Shown: positions 10,705 to 19,612, counted from the stretch's first letter. The stretch: DNA of 48,037 bases from Verrucomicrobia bacterium Tous-C9LFEB (GCA_903970445.1 CAJCIP010000074.1:1-48037), one strand, 5' to 3'. Translations and numbers: made by a program. The notes: generated by a model not told the origin, from the letters alone.

Positions 10705-10854
10705 TGAGTGCCTTGTCTTGAGCCAAAGCCTGCGGCTGTGCGCCTAAGCGCTACAGCGAGGAATGACAATCACGTTCGCGGCAACGAGAGGATCGGCACA
10801 CGGGCAACGAAGCAGTTCCCGGTGGGTTGCCCCTCTCACCATAAAGGAGATCAT

Positions 10855-12393
10855 GTGTTCAATCGTCGCGATTTCATCGCCCATACGAGCCTGGTAGCGG
10901 CAGGCACCCTGGCAAGGCCTCTTTCTGCTCTGAATCACCTGCCAGGCTCGCCGGGTGATGAAATAGTTTCGATCAACTTTGACAAGGTGGTAGGCCCGCT
11001 ACCGCATTATTGGGAGAAGGCTTGCGGGTCAGACCGAGCAATCATTGGCCTTCGAGAGCAGTGGCGGAAGGACCTTATCCGCGTGCATCGCGAAACCGGG
11101 ATGGAGTCCGTGCGCTTCCATGGCTTGTTCAACGATGAGATGGGCGTCGAAAGAAGTCCAGGCACGTTCAACTTTTTGTACATCGATAAGATCTACGACT
11201 TCATGCTGGACAACGGGGTTCGCCCGTTCGTCGAGCTGAGCTTCATGCCCGAGGCCCTCGCCAGCAGCGCGAACAGGATCTTCTCGTATAAGGGCAACGT
11301 TTCGCCACCTCGCAATGGGCAGGACTGGTACGACCTTGTAAAGGCTTTTACCGGCCACTGCGTCAAGCGTTACGGCATCCGGGAAGTGAGCGGATGGAAG
11401 TTTGAAGTCTGGAATGAGCCGAACATCGATTTCTGGGCGGGGAGCCAGGCCCAATACTTCGAGCTGTACCGGCAATCTGTGCTCGCAATCAAGTCTGTGG
11501 ACAAGCGGCTACAGGTAGGAGGTCCGTCTACGGCGCAGTTGCAGTGGGTTCCGCAGATGATTCAGTTTTGCACAGACCAAAACTTGCCGCTGGACTTTGC
11601 CAGCTCGCATGTCTATCCCAATGACCCGCAGACGGTCCTCTTTGGTAAGGACACTCACTACAGCTTCGAGCAAGTGATTCCTAGAGGTTTGGAGTTTGTT
11701 AGCAGTCAGATCAAAGCATCGCCTCGCCCCGACACGCCTCTATGGATCACGGAGTGGAGTTCGCAAAACCCCGCATTCATTGCAGACACGATCAAGAACT
11801 GCATCGGCCTGGTGGAGTCGCTGTCTTACTGGACCTTCAACAACGACTTTGAAGAACTAGGCGTGCCTACAGGCATCTTCAATACGACCTTCGGCATGAT
11901 CGACCAGTGGGGTATTGCGCGTCCTTCTCTGCACGCTTTTGCGTTGCTGCATCAGCTTGGCGAGAAACGTTTGCAGGCTGACAACGGTCCTGTGCTGGCG
12001 ACGGAACGCGCGGATGGCTCAAAGTGTCTCCTGCTGTGGAATCTGATTGCGGCCAGCGACAAGAGCGCAATCGCCAATGGAAATCCCTTAGATTCCGGAG
12101 CGGGCGGTAACGATGAGGCGGGCGGTCCGAGGACCTTCCATCTCAAACTGCACGGGCTGAGCGGCCAAAAGACGGTGAGAGTTCAGCAGATCGACAGAAA
12201 GACAGGTACAGCCCTACCGGCCTGGCAATCCATGGGCAGGCCCGCTTCGCCATCCGCTGAGCAGATCGCACAGCTGCGATCCGCCGCTGAGCTCCCGGCA
12301 CCGCAAACGCGACCCCTTACACCGGGCAATCCCACGGAGTTTTCTGTCGTGCTTCCGCCCGATGCTGTCGTCTTACTGGAATTCGAACGATAG
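10855..12393 (+). CDS. Exported GH39-type glycosidase (beta-xylosidase-like)
   Basis: The start is GTG at 10855, with AAAGGAG 5 bases upstream. The ATG at 10853 is out of frame, and a longer open frame back to 10708 lacks family sequence. The 512-residue protein begins VFNRRDFIAHTSLVAAGT, a Tat-like twin-arginine signal. The barrel shows GH39 features: YWEKACGSDRA, MESVRFHGLFNDEMGV, the acid/base motif EVWNEPN and the nucleophile motif WITEWSS. GH39 enzymes release xylose or related sugars from beta-linked glycans or glycosides. It sits 150 bases after the receptor gene and is probably cotranscribed with it. Confidence 0.87.
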   Translation: MFNRRDFIAHTSLVAAGTLARPLSALNHLPGSPGDEIVSINFDKVVGPLPHYWEKACGSDRAIIGLREQWRKDLIRVHRETGMESVRFHGLFNDEMGVERSPGTFNFLYIDKIYDFMLDNGVRPFVELSFMPEALASSANRIFSYKGNVSPPRNGQDWYDLVKAFTGHCVKRYGIREVSGWKFEVWNEPNIDFWAGSQAQYFELYRQSVLAIKSVDKRLQVGGPSTAQLQWVPQMIQFCTDQNLPLDFASSHVYPNDPQTVLFGKDTHYSFEQVIPRGLEFVSSQIKASPRPDTPLWITEWSSQNPAFIADTIKNCIGLVESLSYWTFNNDFEELGVPTGIFNTTFGMIDQWGIARPSLHAFALLHQLGEKRLQADNGPVLATERADGSKCLLLWNLIAASDKSAIANGNPLDSGAGGNDEAGGPRTFHLKLHGLSGQKTVRVQQIDRKTGTALPAWQSMGRPASPSAEQIAQLRSAAELPAPQTRPLTPGNPTEFSVVLPPDAVVLLEFER

Positions 12394-12417
12394 GTTTTAT
12401 CAATGCGGAGATATCAC

Positions 12418-12936
12418 ATGAAGAACCTTTGGATGGTCGTTGTTGCGTTGGCCTGCTGTACCCTTGCACAGGCGCAGAAGCCTGATTTCAATGGAACCTG
12501 GAAGCTGCTTATTTCGAAAAGTTTTATGGGTAGTGACCACAACATGCCCAACTATGAGTACACGAAGATTATTACTGCGAAAGGAAATATCTTCAGCGTC
12601 ACCGACATACAGATCCACCCTTCGATCGTGAATATCGCGCTCCCCGACTCAAAGACGACAAGCGAACTCAGGCTGGATGGTACTGAGCAGGACGAACAGA
12701 TGGCCAGTGCGTTCCCCGGGATGCCCCCGGTGAAGACCAAGGTTTCTGGCGAGTGGCAGGGGGGCACGATATTCGTTCAGCAAAGAGGCCAAATGTTCGG
12801 CGGCGCAATGACGCTACATCAACGTTACTTTCTTTCTGAAGATGGTCAGCAACTCATTGAGCTTATTGAACGGCACAGTATCGCTGGTGATAAAGAGCAG
12901 AGACTAGTCTTCGAGAGGGGTGGGGGCGGTCTCTAG
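12418..12936 (+). CDS. Small secreted protein of unknown function
   Basis: The ATG at 12418 has GGAG 7 bases upstream; an ATG at 12403 is less likely because it would place extra residues before the signal peptide. The 172-residue protein starts with a clear signal peptide ending near LAQAQ. Its mature part begins DFNGTWKLLISKS, a pattern shared by small acidobacterial secreted proteins with an all-beta, lipocalin-like look. No enzyme motif was seen. It is 24 bases downstream of the GH39 gene and probably belongs to the same transcript; a role in glycan binding or use is a guess from context. Confidence 0.7.
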   Translation: MKNLWMVVVALACCTLAQAQKPDFNGTWKLLISKSFMGSDHNMPNYEYTKIITAKGNIFSVTDIQIHPSIVNIALPDSKTTSELRLDGTEQDEQMASAFPGMPPVKTKVSGEWQGGTIFVQQRGQMFGGAMTLHQRYFLSEDGQQLIELIERHSIAGDKEQRLVFERGGGGL

Positions 12937-13244
12937 CGAATAGGAACAAATGGGAGAGGCGACGGCTAACTTGTCTCCCTCGTGCTAAAGATTAGGCCGG
13001 TCTGGTGCCTTTTCTAGTGGCGCTGTGCGCCGAAGACAGCCTTTGGCCACTCTTGCAATCTGCGAAATCGTCAAACCCCACGAACTGAGCATTTCGGCCC
13101 TTAGCGCTCGCGTGCGACAATCTGCAAGGCTGCTTGAAGCAACTCAAAGTTCGCAGACCCCTGCCCAAGTCGTGCCGATAGCGTCCGGCTCCAGGACCAT
13201 GTCGGCAAACGAGATACAACGCTAACAGAACTGGTAAGTGCCAC
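12937..13244. other. Intergenic stretch without a protein gene
   Basis: No reading frame here has a convincing start and composition. It contains a short GC hairpin around 13018-13031 (GGCGC-TGT-GCGCC) and, at 13142-13199, the tRNA-Leu remnant described separately. No promoter for selO could be assigned with confidence. Confidence 0.5.
13142..13199 (+). pseudogene. Decayed 3' half of a tRNA-Leu gene
   Basis: Three blocks match the intact tRNA-Leu at 3538-3626 exactly and in order: CGCAGACCC (13152-13160 versus 3578-3586), GTCGTGCCG (13169-13177 versus 3594-3602) and GTCCGGCTCC (13183-13192 versus 3609-3618). The spacers differ by only one base each. The match also covers the anticodon loop region (ACTCAAAGT versus ACTTAAAAT) and ends in ACCA. 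The anticodon stem does not pair, the T-loop TTC is lost and no matching 5' acceptor exists, so it is not a functional tRNA. It may be an ancient attachment-site duplication or a decayed gene copy. Confidence 0.7.
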
Positions 13245-14741
13245 TTGGCTGAGCAACAAACGATCACTTTCGACTTCAAGAACACCTACTCCGGCCTGCC
13301 GGAACACTTCTTTGCCAAGGTGAGCCCGACCCCAGTAGCTGCTCCTTCGCTTATCAAGCTAAATGTTGAGCTTTCCCAGGAGCTTGGACTCGACCCGCAA
13401 TCCTTAGCGAGCATGGAGGGTGTCGAGGTCTTGGCCGGCAACCGCGTAGCGCTCGGGTCTGAGCCCTTGGCGGCGGCATATGCCGGTCATCAGTTCGGGC
13501 ACTTTGTTCCGCAGCTTGGCGACGGTCGCGCGAACCTCCTTGGTGAAGTGGTGGATGTCAGCGGAAGGCGCTTTGACATTCAGCTCAAGGGAGCTGGGCG
13601 CACACCGTTTTCGCGTGGTGGTGATGGCCGGGCTGCACTTGGCCCTGTCCTGCGCGAGTACATTCTGAGCGAATGCATGGCGGCGCTTGGTGTACCGACG
13701 ACGCGTGCTCTGGCTGTAGTTGCAACCGGCGAAACTGTGTTGCGCGAGAGGCCGTTGCCTGGTGCTGTTTTCACGCGCGTAGCAGCCAGTCACTTGCGCG
13801 TTGGAACCTTCCAATACTTTGCCGCTCGCGGAGATGTGGAGGCCGTTCGCACGCTTGCTACATATACGATCGAACGGCACTACCCTGAAGCAGCACACGC
13901 GCACAAGAGTTACCTAGCATTGTTGGAAGGTGTGATCGCGCGTCAGGCACGGCTTGTCGCACAGTGGATGCTGCTTGGATTCATTCACGGCGTGATGAAC
14001 ACGGATAACACTTCCATTTCCGGCGAGACGATTGACTACGGCCCATGTGCGTTTCTAGAGGCTTACGATCCGGAGCAGGTATTCAGCTCGATTGATCAGC
14101 AGGGCCGGTACGCCTACAACAACCAGCCTCATGCGATGCATTGGAACCTGGTGCGTTTTGCCGAAACCCTGCTTCCCTTGATTGCTGAGGAGGAAGGAAG
14201 CGAGGCTGCGGGATCGGACTCTGCGAAGGAAGCACTGGAGTCATTCATTCCGCAGTTCGAGGCGGCTCGCCGTGAAGGTTTGCTTTGCAAGATAGGCGTG
14301 GTTACTGAACGCGAAGGCGATGTTGACTTAGCGGAGGACCTGCTGCAAAGGATGGCGAAGAGCGATGCGGACTTCACCCTTACCTTTCGGCGCTTGTGCG
14401 ATGCAGCCGAGTTCACTGACGAGGATGAGCGCTTTACCGCCCTCTTCGTGAACCCCAGTGCGTTCCACTCCTGGGCTGCGGTGTGGCGAACGCGTCTGCT
14501 GCTGGAACCCGCATCGGTGAAGGAGCGCGCTGCGATGATGCGGCGAGTCAATCCTGCATTCATCCCGCGGAATCATCTCGTGCAGGAAGCGATCGACGCT
14601 GCCTATCGCGGAGACTTCCGGCCTTTCGAAGATTTGCTCAGCGTCGTTTTGCGGCCATACGAAGATAGCGCTGGGCACGAGCACTACGAATCGCCGGCGC
14701 GTCCCGAGCAGCGCGTATTGCAGACGTTCTGTGGCACATAG
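13245..14741 (+). CDS. selO: Protein adenylyltransferase SelO (YdiU/UPF0061 family)
   Basis: The protein has 498 residues, close to the usual bacterial length. Pseudokinase-fold motifs of SelO are clear: AYAGHQFGHFVPQLGDGRA, IQLKGAGRTPFSRGGDGRA, LREYILSECMAALGVPTTRA, and the metal/catalytic region FIHGVMNTDNTSISGETIDYGPCAFL. SelO transfers AMP from ATP to Ser, Thr or Tyr of target proteins and is linked to oxidative stress responses in other organisms. A Cys lies near the C-terminus (QTFCGT), where eukaryotic SelO has selenocysteine. The start is TTG (13245), preceded only by a weak GGTAAG. The gene is not evidently part of an operon. Confidence 0.94.
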   Translation: MAEQQTITFDFKNTYSGLPEHFFAKVSPTPVAAPSLIKLNVELSQELGLDPQSLASMEGVEVLAGNRVALGSEPLAAAYAGHQFGHFVPQLGDGRANLLGEVVDVSGRRFDIQLKGAGRTPFSRGGDGRAALGPVLREYILSECMAALGVPTTRALAVVATGETVLRERPLPGAVFTRVAASHLRVGTFQYFAARGDVEAVRTLATYTIERHYPEAAHAHKSYLALLEGVIARQARLVAQWMLLGFIHGVMNTDNTSISGETIDYGPCAFLEAYDPEQVFSSIDQQGRYAYNNQPHAMHWNLVRFAETLLPLIAEEEGSEAAGSDSAKEALESFIPQFEAARREGLLCKIGVVTEREGDVDLAEDLLQRMAKSDADFTLTFRRLCDAAEFTDEDERFTALFVNPSAFHSWAAVWRTRLLLEPASVKERAAMMRRVNPAFIPRNHLVQEAIDAAYRGDFRPFEDLLSVVLRPYEDSAGHEHYESPARPEQRVLQTFCGT

Positions 14742-14753
14742 TGGCGGCGGAGG

Positions 14754-15698
14754 TTACGAGCTGATGGGCTCGATCGGCAGCGCAATCAGGTGCGATTCCT
14801 GAGCCGGCCATAGCTCTGACAGCAGGATTCCAACAAGGATGAGGCCCGCTCCTTCAAGGCTACGGATGCTTAGACGCTCGTGCAGGAAGAGAAGCGATGT
14901 CAGCCACGCGAAGACCGGCTCCAACGTGAAGATCAGCGCGGCGTGCGTTGCCGAGATATGTTTCTGAGCCCAGCTCTGGATGGTGAATGCAGCAGCCGTT
15001 GCTATCAGGCTGGTGATCAACAGCGCCCAGACGACTGTTGCGTTCCAGTGAAGGACGGGACGGCTGTCCAGAGGAAGCGTTACCAACATCAAGCAAGCGG
15101 CTGCGCCCACTTGGATAGCGCCAAGCCGGCGGGCGTCGAGCGTTGAGGCAACGCGTGCGATCGTCAGAAGGTGTCCGGCGAATGCAAATGCGCAGCCAAG
15201 CGTAAGGAGTTCACCGATCCCGATGCCCGAGAGCAAAGCTGCGCTGTGCGGTGGGGTTGTGAGCAAGATGAGGCCTGCGAACGCGAGCAGTGCGCCCGCG
15301 AATCCATTCCAGCGCGTGGGCTGCATCTGCGGCGGATGCACACCGGGAATCGCTCCGAGCAGCGGAACAAGAACAACAACAAGTCCTGTGATGAACGCTG
15401 ATTTCGTAGGCGTGGTGCGTGTGAGCCCCGCTGTTTGGAATTGGTAGCCAAGTCCGAGAAACAACCCAGCAGCTGCCCCTGCGCGCAGATCGCGTCTCGT
15501 CGAGCTGCGTAGCTTTCCCCAGCTCCATGCAGCCAGCACGACAAACGCCAGCAACATGCGGATGAGATTGAACAGCAGCGGCGAAACGTCGAGAAGCGCC
15601 GCTTTGACGAGGGTGAACGTGGTGCCCCAGACGAACACCACGCCCAACAGCAACACGTGCGCCGTGAGCACTGGCGAGCGCCGGAAGAACGCCAGCAT
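14754..15698 (-). CDS. EamA/DMT-family membrane transporter
   Basis: The 314-residue protein has about ten hydrophobic helices in two EamA repeats, with FVWGTTFTLVKAALLDVSPLLFNLIRMLLA at the start of the first and SWAQKHISATHAALIFTLEPVFAWL in the second. Such drug/metabolite transporters mostly export amino acids, metabolites or drugs across the inner membrane. The start codon overlaps the stop of the upstream amidohydrolase by one base (TAATG), so translation is probably coupled. It is the last gene of the truA operon. The substrate cannot be read from the sequence. Confidence 0.9.
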   Translation of the reverse strand: MLAFFRRSPVLTAHVLLLGVVFVWGTTFTLVKAALLDVSPLLFNLIRMLLAFVVLAAWSWGKLRSSTRRDLRAGAAAGLFLGLGYQFQTAGLTRTTPTKSAFITGLVVVLVPLLGAIPGVHPPQMQPTRWNGFAGALLAFAGLILLTTPPHSAALLSGIGIGELLTLGCAFAFAGHLLTIARVASTLDARRLGAIQVGAAACLMLVTLPLDSRPVLHWNATVVWALLITSLIATAAAFTIQSWAQKHISATHAALIFTLEPVFAWLTSLLFLHERLSIRSLEGAGLILVGILLSELWPAQESHLIALPIEPISS

Positions 15699-17518
15699 TA
15701 GTCGTGAGCCTCAGGTAAGGCGTGCGGGGGAGGCACTGACTGAGGCAAGCTATCGGAAGTGAAGACAGTCACTCCGCCAACGATCGTTCGAAGCACCTGG
15801 GTATGCAACAGATCCTGTGGACCAGCCTTCGTGATGTCTCGGTCGAGAACGACGATGTCGGCCAGAAAGCCTGGTTCGAGGCGTCCTTTCAGCCGCTCGC
15901 GAAACTCGGCGTATGCAGAGGCCTGCGTGTAGGCATAGACCGCTTCGTTGATCGTGAGCGTTTCCCGGGGCTCAAACGTCTTTGTACCTGCTTCGTTCAT
16001 GCGCGTTGTTGCGGCGTAGAGACCTCTGAAAGGCGAAATGGATTCGACTGGGTAGTCGGTACCAAACGCAAGTGTGACGCCGTGCTTCAGGAAGGAGCGC
16101 CATGCGTAGGCACGGCGGCTGCGTTCCGGCCCGAGGCGATCCCCAGCCCATTCCATGTCGGTGAGCAGGTGACTTGGCTGCATGGAAGCGATGACGCCAA
16201 GTTCATGGAAGCGGTCAAAGGCGTCTGGTGAAACTACCTGAGCGTGTTCAATGCGGTACCGAAAATCCCGTTGGTAGTTGGGGTCGCATGGCGCTCCATG
16301 CCATACGACGTTACTGTCCCTTCGCACATCCGGCGGACAGCTCCCCGAATGAATTGGAGGTTCCGCAACCTGCTCACCGGCTTCGAACGCGTCAAGCGCC
16401 ATGTCGTTGGCTTTGTCTCCAATTGCGTGAAAGCCGAGTTGAAAGCCTGCTGCAGCGCGCGCGGTCGCCAGCTCGTTCAGCTTCTGCTGCTCGTAACGAG
16501 GAATGCCCGAGTTCTCGCCGTCATCGACATAAGGCGCATTCAGCGCGGCGGTGCGCGAGCCAAGCGAACCGTCCATGAACGCTTTGAGCATGCCGAGGTG
16601 AAGTAGTGGATCGTCCGCTGAATGACTGGCGCGGCGCTGCTGCAGCACACTGAGTGGCAGGTTGAAGTCGAGCCATTCGGATACCCGCAGGTGGAGCTTG
16701 CTAGTGTGTTTCATCTCTTCAAGCACGAGCCAGTCATCCCAGTCTGAGAAATCCTGGACAGAGGTAACCCCGTGCGCCAAAGCATCGGCAATCGAAAGTT
16801 CCAATGCCTTGCGGCGTGTTGCAAAGCTCGGCTTTGGTATCTGTTTCTGAATGAGCGCGAGCGCAGGATTCTCACGAACAATCCCGGTGGCTCTTCCGTC
16901 TTTGGCGCGGTCGAACTTGCCCCCACTCGGATCGGACGTGTCGTCGTGAATGTTTGCGGCGTCCAGCGCGGCCGTATTCGCGACGGCGATATGGCCATCG
17001 ACACGGTAGAGGAAAGCCGGATGGCCAGCGGTGACACTATCAAGGTCCTGCCGGGTGGGAAGAGTCTTGGAAGGCCATTTTGTGTGGTCCCATCCTCCAC
17101 CAAGAATCCATTGCCCGGGTTCAGCCTTGGCTACATACGTCCGGATACGCGCCTGCATTTCGGAAAGAGACGCGGTTCCATCGAGATCGACCGAGAGCCG
17201 TTGCTGACCGGCACCGGCAATGTGGGTGTGGGCATCGTTGAACCCCGGCATAGCGAACGCGCCGTGAAGATCTACCGTGAGGGTCTTCTCGCCCTTGAGA
17301 GTAAGGAGTTGTTTGTCCGTACCCGTGGCAATGATGCGTCCATCCTTGATCGCAACCGCGGATATTCGAGCGGGAGCAACCCCGTTGTCTTCGCTTTTCA
17401 GATGCGCGCCAGTAAGGATGTCACCGTGAAAGTAGATGATGTCCGGCGCAGTGGACTGTGCGGTCAAAGAAACGGGAAACAGCGCTAGCGTGGCGGCTAT
17501 GAGGTGGAAGCGATTCAC
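15698..17518 (-). CDS. Exported amidohydrolase (YtcJ-like, amidohydrolase family 3)
   Basis: The start is GTG at 17518 and the protein has 606 residues. A signal peptide ending near VSLTAQS is followed by the small beta domain and then the barrel. Metal-binding and catalytic motifs visible are MPGFNDAHTH, FHAIGDKAN, YRIEHAQVV and AFGTDYPVE. YtcJ-like proteins hydrolyse amide bonds; the physiological substrate is unknown. The GTG overlaps the TGA that would end the intact M20 gene by four bases (GTGA), and the stop overlaps the EamA start. Because the M20 frame now stops 186 bases earlier, the coupling at this start may be broken. Confidence 0.9.
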   Translation of the reverse strand: MNRFHLIAATLALFPVSLTAQSTAPDIIYFHGDILTGAHLKSEDNGVAPARISAVAIKDGRIIATGTDKQLLTLKGEKTLTVDLHGAFAMPGFNDAHTHIAGAGQQRLSVDLDGTASLSEMQARIRTYVAKAEPGQWILGGGWDHTKWPSKTLPTRQDLDSVTAGHPAFLYRVDGHIAVANTAALDAANIHDDTSDPSGGKFDRAKDGRATGIVRENPALALIQKQIPKPSFATRRKALELSIADALAHGVTSVQDFSDWDDWLVLEEMKHTSKLHLRVSEWLDFNLPLSVLQQRRASHSADDPLLHLGMLKAFMDGSLGSRTAALNAPYVDDGENSGIPRYEQQKLNELATARAAAGFQLGFHAIGDKANDMALDAFEAGEQVAEPPIHSGSCPPDVRRDSNVVWHGAPCDPNYQRDFRYRIEHAQVVSPDAFDRFHELGVIASMQPSHLLTDMEWAGDRLGPERSRRAYAWRSFLKHGVTLAFGTDYPVESISPFRGLYAATTRMNEAGTKTFEPRETLTINEAVYAYTQASAYAEFRERLKGRLEPGFLADIVVLDRDITKAGPQDLLHTQVLRTIVGGVTVFTSDSLPQSVPPPHALPEAHD

Positions 17519-17703
17519 GAGGGTGAGTGTAGCAGCGTGGATTTGTCCTGCTGGACGTACGCTGTCTGCGCGCAGGTATCGAGAAGCAGAAGCAGGATGC
17601 GGCGGAGTGCCAGGTCGCGTCCCGTGGGGTCATACCATTCGCTAAGAGTATGCATGCCGCCGCCGCGTCCGCCCGCACCGATGGCAACCGCCGGTATGCC
17701 TAA
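17515..17703 (-). pseudogene. C-terminal continuation of the M20 peptidase after an in-frame TAG
   Basis: Reading on in the same frame past the TAG gives 62 residues beginning LGIPAVAIGAGGRGGGMHTL and continuing SEWYDPTGRDLALRRIL, ending at a TGA (17517-17515). This is the normal C-terminus of M20 peptidases, and the His of GMHTLSEWYD is the last metal ligand. The frame is intact apart from the single stop. The TGA overlaps the GTG start of the amidohydrolase in the usual GTGA arrangement, so the continuation was clearly once part of the gene. Confidence 0.8.
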
Positions 17704-18780
17704 CTACAACGGCAGATTCGCATCGGTTGAACCAATGCGCGAGTCGGTTACGAGGCCAAGATGACGATCGACCGCGCGTAAGCTTGCTGCAAGCGCGGAA
17801 TCTGCGGGAAGGGCACCCGCTGCACGATCGCCAATGCGCTCGGCATGCAAACGAAGTTCGCCACCGGTCGTGTTCTGTTGGTTTTCTTCAGCGATAACGT
17901 CCGTCAACACGTTCAGAAGCGTCAACTCAGCGCTCTCGATTTGTTGCGCCGAAGAAGACCGCAGATCGAGGTCTGCCATTGCTGACTCAGGGATAGAATT
18001 AACCGACGTCCCGCCACGAATGACGCCGCAGTTCAGCGTAGTGCGTGGTGTTCGTGGCAAATGGATACGCGAGATGGCCAGCAACCCGGCGCTTAGTGCG
18101 AGGATCGGATTTGGTCGGCCGGCATCAGCCCACGAGTGTCCGCCAGGTCCTGTCACGGTGACGCGGATGCGACGGCTGCCTAACGCGCGGTCGACGACTG
18201 TGTTATCTCCTGCTCCTTCCAGAGCCATCGCGACGGCAAGCCGCTTCGCGTACGGAGATGCACCGAAAAGATGTCGCATTCCTCTTAGATCGCCTGCGCC
18301 CTCTTCACCCACGTTCGCGGCGAATAAGATCGTGCACTGTGGAGCGAGCGTGGTGGCTTGGAACGCGGCAGCGATCCCGAGGAGAGCGGCCAGTCCTGCC
18401 CCGTTATCACAGATGCCGGGGCAGAAGATTCGCGTGTCCTCCTCGTGCGGCATGCACTCGGTCTCGGCCGGGAACACGGTGTCGAGATGAGCAGAAAGCA
18501 GAACAATCGGAGAGCTCTGCGTAGAGTTCGCGGAGCGAAGCTCACCCAGTGCATTGCCGGCCTCGTCGATGCGTACGTCCTCCAGCCCGAATTCAACAAA
18601 CTTCTTGGAAAACCACGATGCTCGTTCCGCTTCGCCAAACGGAGGCGCCGGCACCGCGACAAATTCCAATTGCCATTTGCGAATCTGCTGTTCATGCAAA
18701 TGGAACCACGCAAATGCCCGGTGCACCGCACGATCGCTCGCGAGCTCGGCAATGCGCTGATGATTGGCGGCACTACTCAT
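17704..18780 (-). CDS. M20-family metallopeptidase, truncated by an in-frame stop
   Basis: The ATG at 18780 (MSSAANHQRIAEL) overlaps the truA stop by 8 bases; a longer open frame to 18978 only shadows truA. M20 motifs are present: AHLDTVF (metal-binding HxD), CDNGAGLAALLG (bridging Asp), NVGEEGAGD (catalytic and metal Glu) and GSTDAN. The frame then stops at TAG (17706-17704) exactly where homologues continue with Ser-Leu-Gly-Ile-Pro. One base change from TCG would explain it. As encoded (358 residues), the protein lacks the last metal-ligand His and the end of the catalytic domain, so it is probably inactive unless the stop is read through or is a sequence error. Confidence 0.85.
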   Translation of the reverse strand: MSSAANHQRIAELASDRAVHRAFAWFHLHEQQIRKWQLEFVAVPAPPFGEAERASWFSKKFVEFGLEDVRIDEAGNALGELRSANSTQSSPIVLLSAHLDTVFPAETECMPHEEDTRIFCPGICDNGAGLAALLGIAAAFQATTLAPQCTILFAANVGEEGAGDLRGMRHLFGASPYAKRLAVAMALEGAGDNTVVDRALGSRRIRVTVTGPGGHSWADAGRPNPILALSAGLLAISRIHLPRTPRTTLNCGVIRGGTSVNSIPESAMADLDLRSSSAQQIESAELTLLNVLTDVIAEENQQNTTGGELRLHAERIGDRAAGALPADSALAASLRAVDRHLGLVTDSRIGSTDANLPL

Positions 18781-19612
18781 GCTCGTCAAGGGAGTCCTCG
18801 AATCCCGGATCGTATTCAACAGACTTAAGGAAGAGACCCTGCGCCGGCGCTGTAGGACCAGCGGCTGACCGTTGGCGCGTATCGAGGATTTGCGAGATGT
18901 CTTGCGGCTCCAGGCTGCCGCGGCCCACATCAACGAAGGTTCCAACAAGGTTCCGCACCATGTGGTGGAGAAATCCACTCCCCCGTATCCGGTAGATAAG
19001 TAGGTCGCTTTCAGTGGACCAAGTAGATTCCCAGATCGTTTTTTGCGGATTCATCTTGGCTGCGCCCGCTTCAATCGAGCGCACACTGAGATCGGGATCG
19101 GAGGCCGCGAACGATGTGAAATCGTGAGTGCCGCAAACAAGCGCCGCCGCCGCCTGCATACGCTCGACGGAGAGAGGCCAATGGCAGTCCCAGACGAAGG
19201 GCGCAAGAAAGGGCGAGCATGGGAAGTCTAAAGATGTTGCGCCGTCCGGCAGTAAACGACGACGCTGGAAGATGCGGTATTCGTAGGACTTTGCTCGGGC
19301 AGAGTGGCGCGCATGGAAACCTTGGTTTACTTTCGCTGCGGCCAGGACGCGAACGCTTTGTGGCAATGCTCGGTTCATGGCGCGGATGAGATTTCGTGGA
19401 GGGATCGGCGACTCCAATGGAAAGGAAACGATCTGGGCTAGGGCATGAACACCTGCATCCGTCCGGCCGGACCCCTGCGGAAGTACTTGCTCACCGAAAA
19501 GATGGTGAAGAACATCGGCCAGAGCGCCCTGTACGGTGGGGAGGCCTGGTTGCACCTGCCAGCCGTGAAAGCGTGAGCCGTCATAGCTCAGTGTGAGTTT
19601 CCAGTGTTGCAT
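18773..19612 (-). CDS. truA: tRNA pseudouridine(38-40) synthase TruA
   Basis: The 279-residue protein has the full TruA plan. LTLSYDGSRFHGWQ is at the N-terminus, the catalytic Asp lies in GSGRTDAGVHALAQ, ARAKSYEYRIF follows, and IRGSGFLHHMVRNLVGT is in the C-terminal half. TruA isomerises uridines 38-40 in the anticodon stem-loop of many tRNAs in the cytoplasm. It is the first gene of an overlapping minus-strand operon with the M20 peptidase, amidohydrolase and exporter. Only a weak AGG precedes the ATG; a stronger GGAGGG lies about 20 bases further up. The gene is divergent from the TolC-like gene. Confidence 0.96.
   Translation of the reverse strand: MQHWKLTLSYDGSRFHGWQVQPGLPTVQGALADVLHHLFGEQVLPQGSGRTDAGVHALAQIVSFPLESPIPPRNLIRAMNRALPQSVRVLAAAKVNQGFHARHSARAKSYEYRIFQRRRLLPDGATSLDFPCSPFLAPFVWDCHWPLSVERMQAAAALVCGTHDFTSFAASDPDLSVRSIEAGAAKMNPQKTIWESTWSTESDLLIYRIRGSGFLHHMVRNLVGTFVDVGRGSLEPQDISQILDTRQRSAAGPTAPAQGLFLKSVEYDPGFEDSLDEHE

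Larger units (their letters stand above)
3538..13199. mobile_element. Putative old genomic island bounded by tRNA-Leu and a tRNA-Leu remnant
   Basis: The intact tRNA-Leu at 3538-3626 and a decayed copy of its 3' half at 13142-13199 lie in the same orientation about 9.57 kb apart. Between them are a GH35 glycosidase, a regulator-like protein, a TonB-dependent receptor, a GH39 glycosidase and a small secreted protein, a coherent accessory glycan-use set. Outside are chromosomal genes (MacB permeases on the left, selO on the right). Integrases commonly target tRNA 3' ends and leave a duplicated fragment at the far side. No integrase or transposase remains inside, so mobility is lost or was never present. 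The alternative is a simple tRNA duplication followed by decay. Confidence 0.4.

Noticed and set aside
10853..10857. ATG at 10853 as the GH39 start
   Set aside because: It is out of frame with the gene; the overlapping GTG at 10855 is in frame and well spaced from AAAGGAG.
13142..13199. A functional second tRNA-Leu (CAA anticodon)
   Set aside because: The anticodon stem pairs at only two of five positions, the T-loop TTC is lost and no 5' acceptor partner exists.
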